DNA of 50,518 nt from Ochromonas danica. Taxonomy: Eukaryota; Sar; Chrysophyceae; Chromulinales; Chromulinaceae. The notes below the pieces were generated by a model. The model made no database searches. It worked only from the letters and a program-made list of their open reading frames with translations, and was not told the origin of the DNA. The position numbers and the translations under genes are program-made. Shown here in pieces: positions 1 to 9,743 of the stretch (position 1 is its first letter; the number at the start of each line of letters is the position of its first letter). Location of the stretch: the NCBI GenBank assembly GCA_015146655.1, contig VKHL01000184.1, positions 1 through 50,518 on the forward strand. The letters run 5' to 3'.

Positions 1-318
1 GTTTGGAAAAAGTTGGATTTGCTGTGAACATCATCAACTAATTTCAAACGCTTGTCGAAGAAGTCTTGTCCAATAAACTCGCTTAATTCAGTTCTCGAAT
101 GGGTCAACAATGTATCTTCAATTCTCTTTCCTTCGCTGCTGATGTGGGAAAGCAAAAAGCAGCATAAAAAGCACCATGCTGTGTTTCTGTTTTTAGTGCC
201 GTTGGAGTGCCATTCCACGTTGCGGCGGGGGCTGATATTCCTGATTCATCTGCGACGAGTCTCGTGAAGAAGACAAGAAAGAAGAAGAATTGATGATCTT
301 TCCAATTTCGCTTGCCAT
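1..318 (-). CDS. partial hypothetical gene running off the left edge
   Basis: On the minus strand a possible first exon starts at the ATG at 316-318 (begins MASEIGKIINSSSF). It is followed, after a pyrimidine-rich stretch ending in CAG at about 139-141, by an open stretch from about 138 to 1. That stretch encodes an ordinary-looking peptide containing ELSEFIGQDFFDKRLKLVDD, and it continues past the window edge. I could not find a donor site that joins the two in phase, so the junction is unresolved. No family is recognised. The second block looks like real coding sequence because of its balanced charged/hydrophobic pattern and lack of stops. Confidence 0.3.
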
Positions 319-542
319 TCTTACACTAAACTTGTGGCAAATGAAATTGAAAATGAAAATAATATCAAATATATGCAAATATAATCGATAAAACAACATT
401 TCATTATTTAAATGTTTCAAAGTATTTCATATGATGCAAGGAGACGAACAGAGAAGGATACAATCAACAACATCAGCAGAGAAGACAAGTAGCTAGTAAA
501 CAAATACTTGAATACTAAAATAGCAATAGTACAACAATAGCA

Positions 543-582
543 TTCTTCTTCTTCTTCTTCTTCTTCTTCTTCTTCTTCTTCT
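543..582. repeat. (CTT)n microsatellite
   Basis: Uninterrupted TTC/CTT triplets directly abut the left arm of the large inverted repeat. Confidence 0.9.
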
Positions 583-919
583 AAGAAGATCTGATCTCTC
601 CCCTCGCCATCATCGCCACCATGCGGCTTGGCTTCCATTATGATTTAAACAAATATGAACGTTATCAGCAGGCTTTAATTCGAAGCATAATAGTAAAACA
701 CCTTCAGCGATTGCAGATTTTTCATACATCTTTGGCACCAAAACAATAATGTTGGTGTCTCATTGTATTGGTGCCAAAGATGTATGAAAAATCTACTGCA
801 ATCGCTGAAGGTGCTTTGCTATGCTTCGAATTAAAGCCTGATAACGTTCATATTTGTTTTAATCATAATAGAAGCCAAGCCGCATGGTGGCGATGGCGAG
901 GGGAAAGATCAGATCTTAG
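582..919. repeat. large imperfect inverted repeat (about 160-nt arms)
   Basis: The left arm (about 582-747) and right arm (about 762-919) are reverse complements with only scattered substitutions and small indels. They are separated by a loop of roughly 14 nt (748-761). Matching blocks include TTTGGCACCAA at 731-741 against TTGGTGCCAAA at 768-778, and CACCATGCGGCTTGGCTTC in the left arm against its complement near 872-890. There is no obvious transposase. The structure fits a foldback/MITE-like element, or a template-switch duplication able to form a long hairpin RNA. Confidence 0.85.
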
Positions 920-1510
920 TTGTGAAGGGTGTTTTGTTGACTAACGAGGTGAACGAGCTGATCATCAATGTTCTGTTTCCGAAGAATTCCCTTACGTGGA
1001 TGTAGCTACCAACTCTCATGTTTTGAAAAGCGTTCCCGATTTTCCCAGTGTTGGAGGATCATCTTATGATGATCTACACGAAGAATACTCGTGTAGAGCG
1101 TTGTTTCATTATTTGTAGTTGTTGATTCATTCCTTTTATATCGTCGCTCATTATGCTACTACGCCCAAATGATATTATTATGTGTTATGTGTGCGTTTAT
1201 GTGTTGTGCTTATTGTGTGCGTGCGTGTTTTTATGTTGTTTGATGTGTGTGCATAATGTGTTTGTATGTATGCGTGCGCGTTTATGTGTGTGCAGTATGT
1301 AGTAGTAGTAGTAAGAGTTCCTTAGTTTATGTGTGTTATGTATAGCACTACTACTATTACCTTTTTCTTCTTCTTCTAGGCCCATAATTGTAGTAAATCA
1401 ACTACTACTACTACTACTATCAATAGTAGATGCTGCACAGTGTTGTGTGTAATGATATGACAATTATAGTAATACACCAACTAGAGAGTAACTTATACCC
1501 TAACCATATA

Positions 1511-1523
1511 GGGGGGGGGGGGG
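1511..1523. repeat. poly-G run (13 G)
   Basis: A homopolymer lies in the 3' flank of the carboxylesterase gene. Similar G/C homopolymers occur at 5418-5428, 14570-14582 and 15164-15184. Confidence 0.9.
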
Positions 1524-1580
1524 CTATTTTGTATGATACACAAGGTAGTACCATGATGATAAGGAGGAGGAGGAGGAGAG

Positions 1581-3382
1581 CTAGAAGCGATAGCCTAGAC
1601 TGTTCCAGAACAAACAGATACAGTCATTATCACTATCCATCTGTTGGACATGACTATCTCGATCAAAGATGAACTTGCGCAAGAGGTAGGCATGGCCTTG
1701 GTCATCATGCATGTGTGGATTACCATCTTCATCCATATGGCGATGCACACTACGACTGATGGTAGTCTCTTGCTCTTCCCTGTCCTGCTCCTCCTCCTCC
1801 TCCTCCTCATCGTAGTCATCATCATCGAATCGTGGGTAGGATGGAGAGGAGGAGGAGGAGGTGCTAGTAGCTGGCCTTTGTTTGCTTAGTGGACAGGCTG
1901 GTCGATCGATAGCTAGCTCTTCTCCAAAGAGTCTTGGCCAGAGGATAGCATCACTTGGACGACTCTTTCTCTCATAGTGGATGACCTCTGACAAGGGAGA
2001 GGTAGCAGGAGGAGGAGGAGGAGGAGGTGGTGGTGGTAGTATAGGTCTACCATTGACATCACCATGACGAGCAAAGGTAATCCAATAGTCTGCCATTAAC
2101 CGAGAGACATCGAAGTCACGGCTTGTTGCAGAGGAGGAGGAGGAGGAGGACTGAGTTGTCATACTTGTGAGATACCTTATACCTTCTTCTACCACCTCGA
2201 TCTCCCCTCCTCCTCCTCCTGCACCACTACTACCCGGGTAGGCATAGTCTCTCTCGATGAGATCGAGGTGGTAGAAGACATAAGGTATCTCACAGGTATG
2301 ACAACTTAACCCTTCACAGAAGTCAAAGCCTGGGGTACGAGTAGGTAGTCGGAACTCATAGAGGAAGACGTTGTTCCTACTCTGCATCACTACCTTGGAG
2401 GAGGAGGAGGTGCTACCACTACCACCACTACCTCCTCCTCCTCCTGCTCCTGCTATCCAACTACCTGGTCCTGGAGGTAGTTGTGCTAACAATGTTGCTA
2501 CATATTGGTTAGGACAAGCGAAGAGGTAGTCACCTAGAATTTGAGAGAGGACGAGGCGGTAGTCGGGTAGTCGACCTCTTCCTCCTCCTCCACCTCCTCC
2601 TTCTTCTACCCATCGAATCAACTCATCATATGTCCTTAACACTGCCATAGCAGCTGTACGAAACATTGAAATCATTAATGTCATAAAGATAAGTTTATTC
2701 ATTCTTGTCGGGTAGGCAGAGAAGACAAAGATTGTGCCTTCATCATGATTACTACCCAATAGCACAGGGATGTCAAGTTGATGTAAGGAGAGGGTAGCAG
2801 CGATCGGTTGGTAGACGGTCATGTTAGCTAATGGACCAGGACGAAGACGTACTTCGCGGTAGTAAGAAGCATCAGTTACGACAGGTCCCCAGGCGAAGAA
2901 GTCGCCAATTGATCGAGGGCTACATTGGAAGTGTAGCACACACACATAACACACACACACAGGTTACAAACACACACACACAGGTAGACACACACAGATA
3001 CAGGTTACACACACAGGTTACACACACAGGTTACAAACACATACAAACACAGGTAGACACACATACATACAGGTTACACACACACACACACACACAATAC
3101 ACACACACACACACAGGTTACACACACAGGTTACAAACACATACACACACAGGTAGACACACACAAAGTGTTGCGAAGATGGCAATGAGTTAGTCTACAA
3201 CATAATCTATCTACTATAGCATAAGTGTAGCAGATGAAGATGACGACGACTTACACTGCCATGAGAGTGTCTTGGACGTGTATTAGCTCTTCTGCACTCT
3301 CTGCTTGTAAACATCGTAAGTCTTCACAGTCTAATTGTTCTTTAAAAGAAGAACCAATGAAGTTCGCCACAGCTATTGATCG

Positions 3383-3431
<49 letters not shown>

Positions 3432-3432
3432 T

Positions 3433-3470
<38 letters not shown>

Positions 3471-4519
3471 GTATTAAACAAGGGGTAGTCTGTTTAACTA
3501 ACTATTATCACTTACTTGTAACCAAAAGGATTGGATTGTAAGATAACTCCATGGAATAGCTTCCTTCTACCATATTGTCTCCCGGCTATCGTACTACCAC
3601 TACTACTACCACTACCACTACCTTCCTCCCGTGCCTGCCTGGCACCACTACCTCCACTACCACCACCACTACCACTAGTAGCATGTAGTTGTTGATCTAA
3701 GAGATGTAACCCAACACTCATCGCACCTGCACTCTCACCAAAAAGGGTAACACGAGATGGATCACCACCAAATGCTTCAATATGATCTTGTACCCATTGT
3801 AATACCATCTTTTGATCTGCTAGACCATAGTTACCATAGAGACCATCAGATATTGACACTAAGAAACCTAATGCACCTACACGATAGTTAAAGGTAACAA
3901 CAACTACCTCACCACGTCTTGCTAGAAAGTAGCCGTTATACTCTGCTCGACTACTACCACCATGAATGAATGCTCCACCATAGAACCATACCATGACAGG
4001 TAGTAGAGGTGGTAGTCGCCCACTACTACTACTACTACTACTACCTCTCTTGGTTGAAGTTGAAGTTCTTCGTCTATGTTGAAGTTCAACTTGAGTGGTA
4101 GCAGGGGTCCATATGTTCAAGTAGAGGCAGTCTTCTGATCTCTCTTCACCAGCTTCTTCATCAGGTGGTCCAGCAATGAGTTCAGATTGTAAGCATTCAG
4201 GAGCAGAGGAGAGGGTAGTGTAAGTCTGAGGGTACCAGGGGGGCTTAGGTTGAGGGGGACGGAAGCGTAACCGTCCAATAGGTGGCTCAGCATAGGGTAT
4301 GCCAAGGAAGGTGTTGACATGACCATCTGTTGTACCTAATACCTGACCTTGCTTGGTCATTAGAAGAATGGTACCTCCTCCTCCTCCTCCTCCTCCACCA
4401 CCACCTCCTCCTCCTCCTCTATGACTGCTACTACTATCCTCAGAGTGACTAGATAGTAAGAGAAGGAAAGATAGTAGAAGAAGAAGAAGAAGGAGGAGGA
4501 GGTGTGTTGTTGTTTTCAT
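1581..4519 (-). CDS. secreted type-B carboxylesterase / cholinesterase-like hydrolase
   Basis: Deduced exons are 4519-3516, 3386-3255 and 2919-1581 (824 residues). The start is the ATG before a Leu-rich signal peptide (MKTTTHLLLLLL). Family landmarks: oxyanion-hole GGAFIHGG; nucleophile elbow GESAG (Ser about residue 261); GSNHDEG with the acidic triad residue (about 438); CHTCEIPYVF with the catalytic His (about 588); then ADYWITFARHGDVNG. The triad is complete, so it is probably an active ester hydrolase in the secretory pathway or outside the cell. The substrate cannot be inferred. Oddities: a poly-Gly tract after the signal peptide, Ser/Gly/Pro inserts in loops, an acidic tail, and an inverted duplication inside exon 3 (2155-2305). 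Introns 1 and 2 are mostly CA/GT microsatellite. Confidence 0.85.
2155..2305. repeat. inverted duplication inside the esterase coding exon
   Basis: 2155-2204 is the reverse complement of 2259-2305, apart from a 3-nt indel and about two substitutions. The right copy encodes the conserved catalytic-His region (CHTCEIPYVFYHLDLI). The left copy is the same DNA flipped and read in the same gene as GEIEVVEEGIRYLTSMTTQ. Confidence 0.9.
2941..3171. repeat. (CA)n-rich satellite filling esterase intron 2
   Basis: Irregular CACACA blocks alternate with an AGGTTACA/AGGTAGACA motif repeated many times. This is a compound minisatellite that occupies most of the deduced intron 2920-3254. Confidence 0.85.
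3387..3468. repeat. (CA)n microsatellite in esterase intron 1
   Basis: A nearly pure CA repeat on the plus strand reads GT on the coding strand. It ends exactly at the deduced 3' splice site (CTAC at 3387-3390, i.e. GTAG), so the pyrimidine tract is replaced by a TG repeat. Confidence 0.9.
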
Positions 4520-4895
4520 AGGTAATAATAATAATAATCTAATATTTACTATCTCATTGTTAGTCACCATGTGATACCTAGTCACAGTAGACTAGTACCA
4601 TATGATGTGATGTGATGTGATGGACAAGATGATGATGACATGATGATGACCATCACACAGAGGCTAAACTCTAGATATTTAGACATTTAGATATTTAGAA
4701 CTTTAGACTAGCTTGTTAGACAGTGTTAGTGTAATTACGTTAATTTGTTGAGGAAATGCTTATCTCTTATGACATGTAACAAATTAGCATTGACAAGAAA
4801 CAGTATCTGCTGTCATGACATGCTAAGGGTGTTAACAAGGATTAGAAGATAATCTAATAACCTCCAAATAATGCAATCTCATTCATTCTATCCTC
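4520..4895. other. intergenic spacer, esterase 5' side to Mfd 3' side
   Basis: Upstream of the esterase start there are GATGT/GATGA short repeats (about 4600-4650) and ATTTAGA/TTTAGAC repeats (4675-4710). No gene is seen. Confidence 0.5.
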
Positions 4896-7800
4896 TCATA
4901 CTACTTTCCTCCTCCTACCCCTACCCCTATTACTACCCCCTCCTCCTTCTCCTTCTTCTTCTTCTTCCTCCTCCTCCTCCACCTCAGTCTTCTTCTTTTT
5001 CTTCTTCTTGTTGCTACCATCAGATAATAGCATATGGTCACTCTTCATAAGCTGATGCTGCACTACCTCACTCATCTTCTCTAACAACTCTGCTAATTGA
5101 TCTGCCTTCGCCATGTCATAATGCCCTCTTCTACCTTCTCCTCCTCCTGCTGCTGCTGCTGCAGTAGCCAACACTACCTCTTCTACCTCATCATCTTCTG
5201 TGTGGTGGTGGAAGGAGACTCCAATCTTCAAGACAGTACAGTCACCAGATTGTGTTTCATCTTCATCGATCTCTAAGGTCACCGTCCTCTTCAACTTCTA
5301 CCACACACAAGTTAACCAACACAAACACAATCAAGCACACTATTAGCACCTAGACTATGCCTAATCTCTCTACCCATAGCCCCCCTCCAACACACACCCT
5401 GTGCATAGGGATGAGGAGGGGGGGGGGGATGAGTGAGAGAGGAGAATAGCACAAGACTTACCTTATCAAGGTAAAAGAGGATCTTCTCCAGCTTCTGTGG
5501 GGTAACATTTTTGCCAAAGATATCGAAGTCATAGGAGGAGGAGGAGGAGGAGGAGGACCTCTTGATCTCAATGAGACCTAGTCGATGACCTGCTATTCTC
5601 AATCTCACACGAATCATCAGGTCAGCTAGCAGTGCCTCTTGTTGTTGCTGCTGTCCCTCATGATGATGGTGATGGTGATGGTGATGGTGGGGGATGGAGA
5701 TGTGATGCTTCCTCATGACCTCGGCGATGTCGTGAGCTGTCTTTGATGTCATGAGATCTCGTACAAGCACTTCATTACCTCCTGTCACCTTCTCGATGAG
5801 TTCTGCTTCATAGATAGAGAGGCGGGGAAGATTGTCTACAGAAGGAAAGGCACGAAGAAGACCTTCTAAAGGACTGCCAATTTCCACCCTTGTCTCGGGG
5901 ACTATCACATCACATCCGACATAACATAAACATCACATAGCATTAACATAACATCACCAGGTAGATGACACAGTATAACACAGCATTAACATAACATAAA
6001 CATCACATCGCAAAGTATAGTATAGCATAACATTAACATGACATAACATAACATTAACACAGCATTAACATAACGTCATATTTACATCACATTAACATCA
6101 CATAACATTACAAGGCAGATGACATCATCAGCAATACAATACGAGCAAAGTAAGCATGTACTAGTATATAACATGATGTTGGTCTTACCAGCTAGAATAA
6201 GCTGTTGATTTAACTCTTCCAATGCTTCTTTTAGAATCTTATGCTGCATATCTGGACCTAACTCATTCGTAGTATACCCAGATTGATCACTTCCAAACAC
6301 TGTACCACTTCCTCTTAGCTCCATATCTCGACATGCTAGATCATATCCAGACCCTAACGCTGTGAAAGCTTGGAGATAGACTAACCGTTGCTCAGCTTTG
6401 ATATTAAGTGATTGACCTCCTCGTTCACTATTATATTTTGCTGCTTGATAGAAGCGATTAACTCGTTTATCCATATCTGTGGAAGAGGTTAGAACACTTT
6501 CTCTCGCTACAGTCAATAGATCAACCTTATCTACCTCCTGTTCTTCTTCTTCTCCTCCTCCTCCTTTCTTGCCTTTCTTTACCTTCTTCTTCTTTGAGGT
6601 GGAAGAGTCTTCCTCTACGCTATCAATCCAATTAATCAAATCATCGTTCTCATCAGATTCTTCGCCATCTTCTTCTTGCTGTTGCTGTTGTTGATGCTTC
6701 ACCTCATGCACTTTCCCTAACAGTGGAGTAGTAGGGGTAGTAGTACGAATAACCTTTCTAGCTAACATCTCCATGTTGCTATTATCACTGACATCTAGTT
6801 CATGTGTTGCCATAGTAAAGAAGTGTGCATAGGCTTGACGATCTGATCGACCTACACGACCTCGCAGTTGATACAAAGTAGAGATTCCAAACCTAGCAGT
6901 AGTAGAGGTAGTAGCGTAACCATCATCCCATTGATAATGTGCATGTGTCATGTCAGTGTGTTACTGTCTGTCTGGAGTGATGGGGTGGGATGGAATTTAC
7001 CTTTCAGCATTGAGGACAATGAGAGTGTTGACATTAGGCATGTCTATACCATTCTCTATCACTGTGGTGGCCAACAGAACATCGGCCTATATCACATCAT
7101 ATCATATACAAACATACAATACATAACAGTAACAATAGAAGGTAGGTCTGCAGATATTACATAGACAGACAGACAGTACATATCAAATACTATCGTATGA
7201 TATACTTGTAGTAATATACAGTATATAGTCACCCCCAACAGAATAGCCAAACAGCAGTTATAACAACTAACACACGAAAAGTCGAAAACAGTTACTTTTA
7301 ACTGTTGTTCGGCTATTTTCTGGGGTATATAACATAACATATATATAACACAACATAACCACAGTATATTATCTATATACTCACATAACATATACGTTAG
7401 AATAGATTCAAACGGTTATAACACTAACCAATTACTTCTACTGTACTTCTATATACACCTTCTACTGTACTGTGCATACAGTACACTTACTAACCTCTTT
7501 ATCAATGAAAGCTTGTATATCCTGTTCTAATGTCTCCTTTCCCCCATAGATAGTAATCATCTTCAAGAAAGGTATCAAATCTGTTAACATCTGCTTCACA
7601 TCAGCTAAATCTCTCACAAAAGGAACAACAACAAAGACTTGTCCATCTCTTGCTATCTCTTTCTGTATGATATCTTTTATTAATGAATAATCTCCCATAT
7701 GATGTAAGGAGACTTGAACAGGTTTACGATTCTCTGGTGGTGATGAAATGAGATTGAAATCTCTTAATCCTGATAAGGAAAGTTGTAAAGTTCGTGGGAT

Positions 7801-9057
7801 AGGTGTAGCAGATAATGTCAAAATATCAATATGAATATATTGAAAAGATGATTTTAGTTTATCCTTTTGTACCACACCAAAACGTTGTTCTTCATCAATA
7901 ACTAATAACCCAAGATTATGAAATTTTATATCAGATTGTAAGATAGCATGTGTTCCAACGACTACTTGACAACTACCATTGACTAATTCTTCTTTAATTG
8001 ATGTCTTATCTTTTGTATTTCCTTTTAATAATCGTATAGTAACATCAGGCATACGAGTTTGTAATGTTCGCATATGTTGATTAGCTAAGACTGTCGTAGG
8101 GACTAAGACAGCGACTTGTTTATGATTTACTACAGCACGATAGATAGCACGCATAGCTACTTCTGTCTTACCAAAACCAACATCACCACAAATTAATCGA
8201 TCCATTGGACGTGTTGCATTTATCATATCTTCAGCAATTGCAGCAAAACTTGTAAGTTGATCAGATGTTGGAGTATAAGCAAATCGATTTTCAAATTCTT
8301 GATAAAGGGTACTATCAGGTAGACAAGGTGTACGATGAATGGTATTTCGTATTGCCATAATATTGACAATATTTAATGCGACTTGTTTTGTCTTTTCACG
8401 TGCTGTTTTTTGTTTTTTCTTCCATTTACTATTATCTAATAAAGAACCTATTTTATCAGATGGAAGATATCCATATCCTCCTTCACCAGAACGAAAATAA
8501 TAAAGAAATTTATCAGCAAATCGTTCATAACAAAGATATTGACCATCTAGGAATTGAATGACAGCAGCAGGGACAAGATGAAGTTGTTGTTGTGATTGTT
8601 GTGATTGTTGTGATTGTTGTTGTTTTGATTGTGTTAGGAGAGTGGTGATGACAGAGGAAGGGTTGATGACAACTTGACGAACACCAAGATACTGTCCTAT
8701 ACCATATTCTTCAGTTGCTACATAATCCCCTGGGATGATGTATCTTTCAGCGGCAACTTTCACACGGATAGGATGAAGATCAAAGAGGGACGAAGAAGAA
8801 GAAGAAGAAGTTGTGGGGGAGGATTCCATGGAATCACTCCTTCTTCCGCTATTGGTAGTCTCTCTATGGGTGGTGTCTGTAGTAGTCGTCAGTGAATGTC
8901 CACGTGCTGTTGTCTGAGTGGATGAACTTTGCTTGTCTTTTTTGATGCCATAGAGTGCTTTTCTTATTGGATATTGTCTATGAATTCTTAATGGATAGGT
9001 TTGGACAAGCCATAGAAGAATGAAAGCATAGAAGAAATACTGAGAAGATGACCTCAT
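4896..9057 (-). CDS. mfd: Mfd-like transcription-repair coupling translocase, probably plastid-targeted
   Basis: Deduced exons are 9057-7495, 7086-7001, 6892-6189, 5901-5462 and 5297-4896 (1,064 residues). The small exon 2 supplies motif V region TTVIENGIDMPNVNTL and was found only by splicing. The protein has: a signal-anchor-like N-terminus plus Ser/Thr/basic leader; a CarD/RNA-polymerase-interacting domain (about 110-200; GDYVATEEYGIGQYLG); SF2 motor motifs GDVGFGKTE (about 290), DEEQRFG (about 389), SATPIPRTL (about 419) and QLRGRVGRSDRQAYA (about 558); and a divergent C-terminal region with Glu/Lys/His/Ser tracts. The UvrB-homology modules of bacterial Mfd are absent, as in plant plastid homologues. 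The inferred role is to displace stalled bacterial-type RNA polymerase in the plastid. It shares a 686-bp divergent spacer with the riboflavin fusion gene. Confidence 0.85.
5418..5428. repeat. poly-G run in Mfd intron 4
   Basis: Eleven G on the plus strand (C on the coding strand) lie inside the deduced intron 5298-5461. Confidence 0.8.
5902..6188 (-). repeat. Mfd intron 3 with AACAT-type minisatellite
   Basis: Most of the intron consists of degenerate copies of CATAACATTAACAT-like units on the plus strand. Confidence 0.7.
7233..7325. repeat. inverted repeat (hairpin) in Mfd intron 1
   Basis: The arms are 7233-7260 and about 7297-7325. They are imperfect reverse complements built around AATAGCC/GGCTATT and CAGTTA/TAACTG, inside the 407-nt intron 7087-7494. 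Confidence 0.65.
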
Positions 9058-9743
9058 TTTACTCACTTCATGGGAAGAGAATCAATACCAACAAATGACC
9101 ATCAAGATGACATTTTAGCATTTAGCTTTTTGGAAATTTAGATCTCTGTCCGACCTTTTTCAGCTTTTGGCAATCTGGATTTCTGGTCAGGTTTCCTAGA
9201 GTAGTCGCGCGCATCGTAACAACCATCTTCTGTCTTCTTCTCTCTCTCTGTGTGAGTGACGAAGCGAACAGAAAGTGGTGCTGGTCAACTGCAGTGAAGA
9301 AGATCCGCTCTCCCTCTCACTTGGCAGAGCAACTCCTCTCACCTGCTGTGTGCGGTCAACAGAAATAATTTCATTTTCATTTCTTCTGTCCGATCATTCT
9401 TTTCTTTCTTTCTTTCTTTCTTCTTTTCAGTTTTTGCAAAATAAGAAAGATATTGAAATTTTCAATATCTTGTGGAGACAAAAGGTGAATTGACTGACTG
9501 ACTGACTGACTGACTGACGGTCCACTGCTTCTCATTGGATCACATCACAATCAAATCCACAACAACAGCCTTCCCGCCACTCCTCTCTACCTCAACTGCA
9601 AGTTCTATTTACCTACCACTACTACTACTACCGTAGTGTTCTTTGAATAATATCAACAAACTATTTGATTCCTGGGATAAGGAAACAATAGAAATCAATC
9701 AATTAAATCAACCTTCCCAGGAAATAGACGATAGCAAGACAAG
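9058..9743. promoter_or_regulatory. divergent intergenic region, Mfd / riboflavin fusion
   Basis: This 686-bp spacer must carry both promoters and 5' UTRs. It contains (TTTC)n at about 9403-9424, (GACT)n at about 9493-9518 and CT-rich stretches. No TATA element can be assigned with confidence. Confidence 0.5.

Larger units (their letters stand above)
319..1580. other. gene-poor repeat-rich region
   Basis: I see no convincing gene here. The stretch holds a (CTT)n tract, a large inverted repeat (582-919), a TG-rich low-complexity block (about 1180-1300), (CTA)n-type triplets around 1400-1425, and a run of 13 G at 1511-1523. Short open frames in it are simple-repeat translations. Confidence 0.6.

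Noticed and set aside
2941-3468. Regular spacing of CACACA blocks looked at first like a CRISPR-type array.
   Set aside because: The units are simple dinucleotide and short minisatellite repeats inside introns of a eukaryotic gene, with no constant repeat and unique spacers.
6895-6951. An N-terminal stretch MTHAHYQWDDGY in front of the third Mfd exon.
   Set aside because: It lies in the intron. The acceptor at 6893-6894 joins AG to GTTTGGAATC and restores the conserved Arg-Phe-Gly of the helicase.
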